From positions 1 to 13,581 of the forward strand of contig JAFCFP010000027.1 in the NCBI GenBank assembly GCA_017608575.1: 13,581 bases of DNA. Reading direction: 5' to 3'. Positions 1-6,972 of the stretch are shown here, piece after piece. Position numbers and translations under genes: made by a program. Source of the stretch: Candidatus Iainarchaeum sp. (lineage in GTDB: Archaea > Iainarchaeota > Iainarchaeia > Iainarchaeales > DTGL01). Every line of letters starts with the position of its first letter. The stretch's first letter is position 1. The notes under the pieces were generated by a model that saw only the letters and a list, made by a program, of their open reading frames with translations, searched no databases and was not told the origin of the DNA.

Positions 1-2
1 CC

Positions 3-116
3 CTTGAAAAGGGCCCTAAACCATTAACAACTGAAGCGCTTCTTGTTTTGCACGGTGTATACAAATCGCGATTTTACAATAACATTTTAGATTTTTTAGG
101 GGGTATTCATTTTTAG
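3..116 (+). CDS. Possible C-terminal end of an upstream gene (partial)
   Basis: A reading frame is open from the left edge to a TAG at 114-116 (37 codons, ending ...DFLGGIHF). It stops 19 bases before the ATG of the downstream radical-SAM gene, the tight spacing expected of an upstream operon member. The composition looks protein-like, with hydrophobic and aromatic residues and no low-complexity run. I do not recognise the family. An open run of this length can also occur by chance, so this is tentative. The other forward frames and the reverse strand carry stops in this interval. Confidence 0.3.
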   Translation, partial: LEKGPKPLTTEALLVLHGVYKSRFYNNILDFLGGIHF

Positions 117-135
117 AGCAGTGCGGCGTGGTCGT

Positions 136-1992
136 ATGGAAACAAATGCATTCAATTTAGAGGGAAAAAAAATCGAGAGAATTGGGGAGAAAGGCGGGTT
201 AAAGAGAGAGCTTGACAAGGCCAATGTTATATTTTTTGCTGGGAAGAAAAGGGGGAGAAAAATTTATTATTCTCCAAAATTGAAGCGCTTTTACTTTATG
301 GATGAAGAGGCTTATGAAACAATCGGAAAACACTATAACATTGCAGTCAAACAATTGCGTGAAAAAGAAAGAAAAGACAGAGGCTTTTCAGGAGCGTCGT
401 TCGTGTTTTCCGGTAAGTGCAATCTTAAGTGCATTTATTGCTACGGGAGAGGAGGGGAAAGAAAGGCCAGAAAAGCCGAGTGGAAAAAAATCAAGGCAGC
501 AATAGATTACCTTTCTTGCTTTAAGGAGCCGATTGTACTGGTATTTCGGGGAGCAGAGGAACCAACCCTTTCCCTTGGCTTGTTGAAAAAAACAATAGAA
601 TATGCAAATAAAAAATTAAAAATTAGTGCAACAAATCTTTCCACAAACGGTGTGATAAGCGAGAAGGCTTGCAAGTGGCTTGCCGAGAACATTGACGAAT
701 TGCAGATTGCTTTGGATGGTCCGCCGGAAATCCATGACAGGCAGAGACCCCTGAAAAACGGGAAGCCGAGCAGCCCGCACGTAATAAGAACAATAAAAAG
801 GCTGCAGAAAATGGGAAAGGATTTCAGGGTACGTGGAACCTTGACTAAATCACTCATGGAAAATGCAGGTTACGCCCTCAGATATCTCAAGGAACTGGGG
901 GTGAAAAAGGCAGCCTTTTTGCCGTTAAAACCAATAGGGAGGGCTGAAGAAATAGAGATTCCTTCCGTTGAAGAGGAAAAAATGGGCACAATGCGAATTG
1001 TCGAACTTGCAGAGCATTATGGCATAGACATAGACTTGGCAACCATTTTTCCCAATGGCAATACTGAAAAAATGGGCTGTAGCATCGGATATAATTTCGC
1101 GCTAGGCGTGGATGGAAAGGTTGCAGGTTGCCCGATGTACACAGGCAGCGAGGACACAAAAGTACTTCCCGGAATTGAGGAATTCATATTCGGGCACTTC
1201 AATGAAAACAAGGAGAGATTTGAAATAAACTGGGAAAAGGTCTCCAGAATGAGGGCTTTTTCCGACAAGGTAATGTGCGGGCTCTGCAATTTCAAATTGT
1301 GTTGGGGTGGCTGCCCTTATGAGAACCTACATGAAACAGGCAACATTTTTATTCCCTCGGCCCGTTATTGCAGTTCGAACAGTGGTAGGTTCAGGGAAAT
1401 GCTTAAATACCACGTGCAAAAAACATTTTTCAGTAAAAAGCCCTGCCTTTTTGAAAAAAACGGAAAACTCATTTACTCAATGTATTACAATGAATTTGAA
1501 ATGAAAAAAACAAAGCCAAAAGGCAGATTTTCAAAAAACCCGTTCATAGCAATTGAAGCCCCTCCTGAAAAAAAGGCCTTGTGTGAATTAAGGAAAAAAA
1601 TACTGTCGTTCCATAGGAATAACCCGAAAAGAATTGTGCTGTTCCTTCTCTCCCTTGATTTTGCAAGAAAAGGAAAAGAAGAGGATTTGGAAGCATTAAC
1701 TGCATTTTTTTCCTCGCTAAAATCCGGAAACGTTTTTTTCAAGGCAACAAGGCCTTTGAGACCCTTCTTTGACAAAAGCCTTGGCAAAAAAATTGAGTTG
1801 CTGGAAAAAGAATATGGTATTCCAAGAAACTGTTGCGAATGCCTTGAACTTTTCACTGTACAGGGAAACCACAGAGTGCGCTTTTGCAACGGCTTTCTCG
1901 GAAAAAAATTCGCTGAATTTGAAGACCGCGATTCAATTTATGCCTTTTTTGAAAAAAACAATAATGTGGAAGGCTGCCCGAAACACTCATAA
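136..1992 (+). CDS. Radical-SAM/SPASM peptide-modifying-type enzyme with Cys-containing C-terminal extension
   Basis: Seen (618 residues, numbered from the ATG at 136): a leader of about 80 residues, then the radical-SAM cluster motif CNLKCIYC (Cys95, Cys99, Cys102). The GGEP loop is degenerate, reading GAEEPT. A SPASM region follows, with Cys315, Cys332, then CGLC/CWGGC (Cys381, 384, 389, 393) and Cys412. This spacing is known in peptide- and protein-modifying radical-SAM enzymes with two auxiliary Fe-S clusters. Residues about 435-618 form an extra domain ending in CCEC (566-569), FCNG (Cys584) and EGC (Cys614). Start choice: an in-frame GTG at 121 adds five residues; neither start has a strong ribosome site, so ATG is preferred. 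The gene converges on the prepilin peptidase with a 6-base overlap of their 3' ends. The family resembles archaeal peptide-modifying radical-SAM proteins; the substrate is unknown. Confidence 0.8.
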   Translation: METNAFNLEGKKIERIGEKGGLKRELDKANVIFFAGKKRGRKIYYSPKLKRFYFMDEEAYETIGKHYNIAVKQLREKERKDRGFSGASFVFSGKCNLKCIYCYGRGGERKARKAEWKKIKAAIDYLSCFKEPIVLVFRGAEEPTLSLGLLKKTIEYANKKLKISATNLSTNGVISEKACKWLAENIDELQIALDGPPEIHDRQRPLKNGKPSSPHVIRTIKRLQKMGKDFRVRGTLTKSLMENAGYALRYLKELGVKKAAFLPLKPIGRAEEIEIPSVEEEKMGTMRIVELAEHYGIDIDLATIFPNGNTEKMGCSIGYNFALGVDGKVAGCPMYTGSEDTKVLPGIEEFIFGHFNENKERFEINWEKVSRMRAFSDKVMCGLCNFKLCWGGCPYENLHETGNIFIPSARYCSSNSGRFREMLKYHVQKTFFSKKPCLFEKNGKLIYSMYYNEFEMKKTKPKGRFSKNPFIAIEAPPEKKALCELRKKILSFHRNNPKRIVLFLLSLDFARKGKEEDLEALTAFFSSLKSGNVFFKATRPLRPFFDKSLGKKIELLEKEYGIPRNCCECLELFTVQGNHRVRFCNGFLGKKFAEFEDRDSIYAFFEKNNNVEGCPKHS

Positions 1993-3024
1993 AAGGGCAG
2001 CCAGAAAGCTTCCCTTTGCAATCAGCGTTATCATGTAGCCTAGGAAGATGAATAGCGCAAATGGCTGTGTCTGGCTCACTGCCAAGGAATTAAACGGCAG
2101 TTTTTTCTCATTTTTCAACCGCTTTATTTTTTCCACGTCCCTTTCTGAAAGCACCGTCATGCTGTGAATAAACTTTTCCTTTTTTTTGGAAAAAAAGCCG
2201 ATGAGGCTCATTTCCAGCATGTAAGTTTTTTCGAATTTTTCATTTTTTCCAGAGATTCCCTCGGCTGGAATCATGCCAGCCTTCAAATCCTTAATGTCAA
2301 CCTGTTTTGTGAAAGTTTTAAAAGCGAGATAAAGAATAAAAAACCTTAAGAAAACGAATACAGCCATCATTAATATAAGATTGTATGCAAATGACAGTGA
2401 GTAAACGTTTTTAAAGTCAAGCACCATTCTCAGCACAGCCAGTGCGAGGAAAGCAAGCTCTGTCTTGAATGTGAAGAATTTTCTTAGCAATTCAAATGCC
2501 ACGAAAAGGATTATCAGGTAAACAAAGTAATTTGGGGGAATGCCTGCAAGGAACACTGCCTGCGAGACAAGCCAGACAAAGCCAGTTAGCATTACTGCAA
2601 CCATTGTAATCTTGTAAGGGTCCAGCGCATATGCAATTGCCTCTTTTAAAAGTCCCAGTTTGCTCCTGTAAAGAATAATTACGAACATAAACAAAAAAAT
2701 GGGAACAAATGCATTGAACAAAAAATCGATGGTTAAATTTGGAGAGAGATAATATTTCGTGGGAAAGAAAAAAAGGAAAGCCCAGAAAAGCTTTGCATCC
2801 CCTGCAGGCCATATTCCCACAAACCAGAGCAAAAAGCAGGTGAAAAGCCCGTAAAATATTGTGTAAGCAAATGCTGCAAGCGATGGCTTTGAAAGGAACT
2901 GAAAGGCTATTCCCAAAAAAATCAGGAATAGTATAGCGTAATTGGATATCTTTCCATATTTAAAGTCAAAAAAGGAGACAACCAAGCCAGTTGTAATTAA
3001 TATTGGGAGAAAATATTCAATCAT
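1987..3024 (-). CDS. Archaeal A24-type prepilin peptidase
   Basis: A 345-residue polytopic membrane protein. Seen: an aspartate at the end of the first membrane segment (Asp20, in FFDFKYGKISN) and a second in PAGDAK (Asp76). This is the two-aspartate GxGD arrangement of A24 aspartyl peptidases, which cleave class III signal peptides of archaeal pilins and archaellins at the membrane. Several further hydrophobic segments follow to about residue 235. Next comes a charged, presumably cytoplasmic domain (about 236-320, starting near VDIKDLKAGMI) and a last hydrophobic segment. It lies 16 bases downstream of the HxsB-like gene on the same strand, so co-transcription is likely. That links pilin-type processing with radical-SAM maturation, an inference from context. 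The ribosome site is weak (GGTC). Confidence 0.8.
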   Translation of the reverse strand: MIEYFLPILITTGLVVSFFDFKYGKISNYAILFLIFLGIAFQFLSKPSLAAFAYTIFYGLFTCFLLWFVGIWPAGDAKLFWAFLFFFPTKYYLSPNLTIDFLFNAFVPIFLFMFVIILYRSKLGLLKEAIAYALDPYKITMVAVMLTGFVWLVSQAVFLAGIPPNYFVYLIILFVAFELLRKFFTFKTELAFLALAVLRMVLDFKNVYSLSFAYNLILMMAVFVFLRFFILYLAFKTFTKQVDIKDLKAGMIPAEGISGKNEKFEKTYMLEMSLIGFFSKKKEKFIHSMTVLSERDVEKIKRLKNEKKLPFNSLAVSQTQPFALFIFLGYMITLIAKGSFLAALL

Positions 3025-3040
3025 TTGACCAACTGATAAT

Positions 3041-4486
3041 CTAAAACAATCTGCCCCTTTTAATCCAAGTTAGTAGTACTTTTCTGTCCTCTTCAGAAAA
3101 AAGAAGTTTTTTGAAGAGGCTTGTAAGAATTCCATTGTAAGTTTTGCATTTTGCATCCTTTGCCAGTTTTGAAACAATTGTGCCCTGGGCAGCATAAGTG
3201 TAAATGGGGCATATGCCGCAGTAGGGGTTCCAGACACATGCATCGCACAAATAGCCTTTTTTGGATGAAACGTCCATCATTGCAACGGTGATTTCGTTGT
3301 CAATTATGTCCCAAAAAGAGGAGGTTTCAACATTGCCAAGCTTGAATTCAGGGAACAGCTTTGCTTCGTCACAGGTATGAATATCACCATTGTAATTGTA
3401 CAGAACCTGTCCAATGCCTGCACCGCAGGGTGATTCAATGTCAACCATCTGGGGATCCTTATTTGAGAGAACTTTTTTCAAAAAAATGGTTGTCATCATT
3501 TCCCTTAATTCTGTTCCATTCTTGTTCACTTCAATAATGTAATCCAAAGTGCTGTTGTAAAAGTTAAGGTATTCCTCTGCAGAATAACCAATCTTTTTCC
3601 ATGAGTCGGCAGCAAACCCAATGTTGTTCAGCGGTCTCAGCCATAAGGAAAGAAACCCCCTTTTTATGTACTCGTCAACAATTTCCCTTCCATAGCCAAG
3701 AGAATGCCTTGTAATCGTGGCAAGCGCGTTCAGGTTGAATTCATTTTTGTACTCGCTCTTTATGATTTCAATCCAGTGCACAACATCTTCATAGGTTCCT
3801 TTTCCTCCCAAATACTTCCTGTTCCTATCGTGCACTTCTCTTGGACCGTCAAACGATGTTGCAATTCCTCTCACTTTCCTTTTTGCAAGGCTGTCAAGTA
3901 TGCTTCGGTCCATAAGGGTTAGGTTTGTGACAAGCGAAAAAAGAACCTTTTTTGATTTCTCTTTGGCCTTTTCTTTCGCATAATCTATTATGAACTCCGT
4001 TGTCCCATAGTTTAAGATGCAGTCCCCTCCTTGAAACTCAATTGTCAAGCTGTCCACTGGCACGGACAAGATAAAATCCACTATTTTTTTTGCCTTATCC
4101 CTGTCTAGGTCGTACTTTTTTCCGCTGTCTGGTTTTGCCCTTGAATGGCAATAGATGCATTTCTGGTTACATCTCAATGTGGGAATAATAATGTGCAGGG
4201 TGGGTGCGGAAAACATAAAATGGTTTCTTTCCCTAAAATTGCTTATTACTTTTTTAATATTGTCAAGCGTTAAAATTATTCCTTTTTTCTCCAGTTCGCT
4301 GAAAAGCAGTGGGTTTTCCTCTGCCTTGTGCAGCCTCAGAAGGTCAAACTCTTCTTTTGAAAGAAGAACCCATGAACCGTGCTCTGTTGTAACGAGGTAG
4401 TTGTCTTCGTCAAATTTACGATAATTGTAGTTGTTCAAAATGTAATTGGTTGTGGGGGCAATAGTGCCATAAAGGCTTTCAGCCAT
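3041..4486 (-). CDS. hxsB: HxsB-like radical-SAM/SPASM maturase
   Basis: A 481-residue protein. The first 90 or so residues form a leader domain (NYRKFDEDNYLVTTEHG, then WVLLSKEEFDLL). Next are HIIIPTLRCNQKCIYC (Cys106, 110, 113) and an EFQGG loop at 150-154. The SPASM region is Cys354 (CGAGIGQ), Cys372 (HTCDE), then CDAC and CGICP (Cys414, 417, 423, 426) and Cys447. From family knowledge this leader-plus-core pattern, the NYNGDIHTCDE element and CGICP are how I recall HxsB of the bacterial His-Xaa-Ser modification system. The GGEP loop reads GGDC, so the usual Glu is replaced by Asp. Start: the ATG follows a near-perfect GGAGGTGAT ribosome site. It is followed after 16 bases by the prepilin peptidase. 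The direct match to HxsB is from memory and was not searched; a general SPASM peptide maturase is the fallback. Confidence 0.72.
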   Translation of the reverse strand: MAESLYGTIAPTTNYILNNYNYRKFDEDNYLVTTEHGSWVLLSKEEFDLLRLHKAEENPLLFSELEKKGIILTLDNIKKVISNFRERNHFMFSAPTLHIIIPTLRCNQKCIYCHSRAKPDSGKKYDLDRDKAKKIVDFILSVPVDSLTIEFQGGDCILNYGTTEFIIDYAKEKAKEKSKKVLFSLVTNLTLMDRSILDSLAKRKVRGIATSFDGPREVHDRNRKYLGGKGTYEDVVHWIEIIKSEYKNEFNLNALATITRHSLGYGREIVDEYIKRGFLSLWLRPLNNIGFAADSWKKIGYSAEEYLNFYNSTLDYIIEVNKNGTELREMMTTIFLKKVLSNKDPQMVDIESPCGAGIGQVLYNYNGDIHTCDEAKLFPEFKLGNVETSSFWDIIDNEITVAMMDVSSKKGYLCDACVWNPYCGICPIYTYAAQGTIVSKLAKDAKCKTYNGILTSLFKKLLFSEEDRKVLLTWIKRGRLF

Positions 4487-4489
4487 TCA

Positions 4490-4498
4490 ATCACCTCC
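4490..4498 (-). promoter_or_regulatory. Strong ribosome binding site of the HxsB-like gene
   Basis: The minus strand reads GGAGGTGAT, a full complement of the archaeal 16S rRNA 3' end, three bases before the ATG. It fixes the start codon and implies a leadered message. A TATA-like AATAAAAA lies at 4521-4528, about 35 bases upstream of the start, consistent with transcription beginning just ahead of this site. Confidence 0.7.
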
Positions 4499-4556
4499 AT
4501 TATAACTGCCCTAAAATCAGTTTTTATTGTTTATGCTCTCCACTGCTGTCATACTC

Positions 4557-4564
4557 AAAAAAAA
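4557..4564 (-). terminator. T-tract directly after the 310-residue radical-SAM gene
   Basis: The minus strand runs into eight T residues immediately after the TGA stop. Archaeal transcription commonly ends at such T-tracts without a hairpin. The position suggests that the HxsB-like gene downstream starts from its own promoter, although read-through cannot be excluded. Confidence 0.4.
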
Positions 4565-5497
4565 TCAACAGAGCAATTCTTCCATGCTTTTTACTTTTTT
4601 GCCCTTGACTGGCTTAAACTCGCTCCAGCCAAATTTTTGAGGGTACTCCTTCCAAGGCCCCTCGCAGACAAAGTAAAACCTGCATTCTTTGCATTTTTCA
4701 CATTTTACCTTTGAGGTCATTTGCCTTAATTCATCAAAATTCTCAATAACACCTTCTACATCTCTTACCTCTGCGTGAGGCATGTACAACTCTGAGCAGT
4801 ATTTCTCATAGCCTTCCATAAAGCAATAGGGATAGGCCTCAACCATTGTAGTTAAGCCGGCTTCAATGACTACATCAAGTGCTTTATGAACAAAAGGCTT
4901 TACTTTGGATTTCCTCGGGCAAAGCAAGTCCATGTTTTTCCAAGCGTTTCCCACGCAGTGAATGAACGCTAACTGGAACTGTGAAACGCCTAGTTTGACT
5001 GCGAGCTCTGCCCTCTTAGGCAAGTATTCAAAATCAAGCTTGTGAATCACGGAATTGATTGCAACATGCTGTCCTAATTCAACGAGGTTTTTTATTCCTT
5101 CTACTGTCTGATCAAATGCTCCAGGAGAACGAGTCAAAAAATCATGGTACTTCGCTTCATGGGAATGCAGTCCAATGCAGAAATCATTCACTCCTGCACT
5201 GACAAGCTTTTCAGCAAGCTTTTTGTAGGAAAGCATTCTGCCATTGGTCTGAAGCTGGACTGACTCGTATCCAATTTCCTTAGCAAAATAAACAAGTTCT
5301 AGCAAGTCACTCCTGACAGTTGGCTCTCCACCGGTGAAAACGACCTCTGTTGCCCCGTGTTCTCTTCCACCTATGAGTTCCTTTTTAATTTGGCTTGTAG
5401 TCATATCTCCAAGAAAGCGCCTATGCGCTTGAGGGCAGCTCAGACAGTTGTTGTTGCACTTGAAGCCAAGTTTTATGTCCAGTCGCTCAATTTCCAT
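4565..5497 (-). CDS. HxsC-like radical-SAM enzyme (paralogue 1)
   Basis: A 310-residue protein. Seen: CNNNCLSC (Cys14, 18, 21) within ten residues of the N-terminus, TGGEPT at 55-60, and a C-terminal CEKCKEC....C cluster (Cys266, 269, 272, 278). The end motif GWSEFKPVKG recurs in its two paralogues in this window. Extra Cys are at 181, 193, 225 and 234. Its core (QTNGRM, HSHEAKYHDFLTR, an F-x2-T-x2-G-I-K-N-L pattern) aligns by eye with the 305- and 282-residue proteins and resembles HxsC. Start: an upstream in-frame ATG at 5575 would add 26 hydrophobic residues, but the paralogues begin just before the cluster motif, so the ATG at 5497 is chosen. There is no ribosome site, so it may be leaderless. 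It is divergent from the next radical-SAM gene with a 96-base shared upstream region. Confidence 0.7.
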   Translation of the reverse strand: MEIERLDIKLGFKCNNNCLSCPQAHRRFLGDMTTSQIKKELIGGREHGATEVVFTGGEPTVRSDLLELVYFAKEIGYESVQLQTNGRMLSYKKLAEKLVSAGVNDFCIGLHSHEAKYHDFLTRSPGAFDQTVEGIKNLVELGQHVAINSVIHKLDFEYLPKRAELAVKLGVSQFQLAFIHCVGNAWKNMDLLCPRKSKVKPFVHKALDVVIEAGLTTMVEAYPYCFMEGYEKYCSELYMPHAEVRDVEGVIENFDELRQMTSKVKCEKCKECRFYFVCEGPWKEYPQKFGWSEFKPVKGKKVKSMEELLC

Positions 5498-5593
5498 AAC
5501 AAATCTGGTTAAGAAAACAATTAAAAAAGGCACATGACAGATAGGGTAAAGCAAAAAAAAGGTTTCACACCTCATATCTTTGAGGGTTTTTAA

Positions 5594-6511
5594 ATGGTTA
5601 TGGCTAAAGTGTCAATTTTGCTGGGCTATAAATGCAACAACAATTGCCTTTTTTGTTATTGCGGCGACAAAAAGGATTTAATTCCACCACTTTCAACCCA
5701 AGAAGCAAAAAGAAAACTTGAACTTGGCAGGAAGCAGAGTTCGGACTTTGTTGATTTGCTTGGCGGTGAGCCCACAATAAGAAAGGACCTGCCTGAACTG
5801 ATTGAATTCGCAAGAGAAATTGGCTACAAAACGGTAAGCATTACGACCAACGGGAGAATGCTTTCACAAAGGGATTTTGCGGAAAAACTCGTAGAAGTAG
5901 GATTAAACCACATTATTTTTTCTATTCATGGTCATAAAGCGGAATTGCACGATTCGCTTACAAGGGTAAACGGCTCATTTGAACAGCTTTCACAAGGAAT
6001 GAAAAACTTCAAGGAGATAAGCCCGGATAGTTATTGCTGCACCAACACAGTCATTCTAAAGCAAAACATAAATCACTTGCCAGAAATTGCGGAAAAATGC
6101 ATTGAATTGGGAGCAGACGGAATGGAATTTATTTTTCCGCATCCGCGAGGAAACGCCAAAAAAAACTTTGACAAATTGGTTCCACACTTGCATGAATTGA
6201 TTGGAAACTTGCAAGAAACCGTAAACGTGGGGGTGCAAAATGGCATAAAACATATTGCCATAAGGTATGTTCCCCTCTGTTATATGAGAGGCATTGAAAG
6301 CTTTGCTGGGGAATATTCAAGATTAAGTGGTTTGAGAGAAATCCATCTTGCTGCAGAGTTTGATGATTTCAATGTTGAAGAGGGAAGAAGGGAAGAGGGA
6401 AGGGTGAAAGGGCCGCAGTGCATTGCCTGCACCAAACATGATGAATGCGAGGGAATATTCAAGTATTACGCTGAAAAAAGGGGTTTCTCCGAACTAATCC
6501 CAGTGGGGTGA
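5594..6511 (+). CDS. HxsC-like radical-SAM enzyme (paralogue 2)
   Basis: A 305-residue protein closely related to the divergent neighbour. Seen: CNNNCLFC (Cys14, 18, 21) plus Cys23, LGGEPTIRKDL at about 56-66, TTNGRMLSQ, and HGHKAELHDSLTR. The C-terminal Cys set is CIAC....C (Cys276, 279, 285), followed by GFSELIPVG. These suggest one SAM-binding cluster and at most one further cluster near the C-terminus. It begins with ATG at 5594, seven bases after GAGGG; a second ATG two codons in is an alternative. Its stop codon lies inside the ribosome site of the 149-residue membrane protein, so the two are translationally coupled and probably act together. Assignment to the HxsC group is inference; the exact reaction is unknown. 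Confidence 0.7.
   Translation: MVMAKVSILLGYKCNNNCLFCYCGDKKDLIPPLSTQEAKRKLELGRKQSSDFVDLLGGEPTIRKDLPELIEFAREIGYKTVSITTNGRMLSQRDFAEKLVEVGLNHIIFSIHGHKAELHDSLTRVNGSFEQLSQGMKNFKEISPDSYCCTNTVILKQNINHLPEIAEKCIELGADGMEFIFPHPRGNAKKNFDKLVPHLHELIGNLQETVNVGVQNGIKHIAIRYVPLCYMRGIESFAGEYSRLSGLREIHLAAEFDDFNVEEGRREEGRVKGPQCIACTKHDECEGIFKYYAEKRGFSELIPVG
6506..6511 (+). promoter_or_regulatory. Ribosome site overlapping a stop codon (coupling)
   Basis: GGGTGA contains the TGA stop of the radical-SAM gene and sits five bases before the ATG at 6517. It decides that ATG rather than the in-frame GTG at 6508 begins the membrane protein, and it indicates translational coupling. Confidence 0.65.
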
Positions 6512-6516
6512 TTTCA

Positions 6517-6966
6517 ATGAAAAGTGCAAAATTAAATTGGAAGGCATTTTTGCCAGCCGCTTTCATTCTTGCCTTTCTCGCAGTCGGAATCATTGGCTTT
6601 TCTTTTGGAATGCAGCATTCCTTTGGGGAGGGTAGTATTCTTGCCCTTTCGGAGGCAAAAGTAGACAAATGCGTAATTGATTACGGAGAAATTGAATGTG
6701 TTGGGGGGAGGGCAGTAATCCCGTTTTATAATGCAGGGGAAAAAGAAATACGCTCAGTGCACGTTTTTGTGCCAGTCAAAAACGGAACTGACATATTCAA
6801 TGTAATACAACCTCTGTCAGCAAAAGAAGCAAAGTCTCTTACCATTTCGGATTGCTCGGCGATAATTAATTCCAACGTGATAAGGGTAAAATGGTGTTGC
6901 GAGCAATGCTATGAAACGGAAATGAATTCACCTAATAAGAAAGTAACCGTGAAAACCTGGAACTGA
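6517..6966 (+). CDS. Membrane-anchored Cys-rich protein; candidate substrate of the adjacent radical-SAM enzyme
   Basis: A 149-residue protein that I do not recognise. Seen: a short basic N-terminus (MKSAKLNWKA), one hydrophobic segment at about 11-30, then a soluble domain of about 115 residues rich in beta-forming residues. It has six Cys: 52, 61, 113, 127, 128, 131, the last three in WCCEQC. The topology fits a protein anchored by its N-terminus with an outside domain. Lys9-Ala10 followed by a hydrophobic run loosely resembles a class III (pilin-type) leader. The usual Glu at +5 is absent, so this could equally be a plain signal anchor. It is coupled to the 305-residue radical-SAM gene and converges on the next one (6 bases between stops). 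The pairing makes it the best substrate candidate in the window, but that is inference. Confidence 0.7.
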   Translation: MKSAKLNWKAFLPAAFILAFLAVGIIGFSFGMQHSFGEGSILALSEAKVDKCVIDYGEIECVGGRAVIPFYNAGEKEIRSVHVFVPVKNGTDIFNVIQPLSAKEAKSLTISDCSAIINSNVIRVKWCCEQCYETEMNSPNKKVTVKTWN

Positions 6967-6972
6967 AAGCAC

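Noticed and set aside
1..13. CCCTT/AAGGG mini-hairpin as a terminator
   Set aside because: The arms are only five bases with a 3-base loop, no T-tract follows, and an open frame runs through it.
33..42. GAAGCGCTTC perfect palindrome as an operator
   Set aside because: It lies inside the possible end of the upstream gene and is not near a promoter-like sequence; ten-base palindromes occur by chance.
1769..2038. Additional overlapping frames within the radical-SAM and translation-factor genes
   Set aside because: They lie antisense to or out of frame with genes carrying clear family motifs, and their products have no recognisable domains.
5498..5575. N-terminal extension of 26 hydrophobic residues on the 310-residue radical-SAM enzyme
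   Set aside because: Both paralogues begin within about 13 residues of the CX3CX2C motif, no ribosome site precedes the ATG at 5575, and the region is the shared upstream stretch of two divergent genes.
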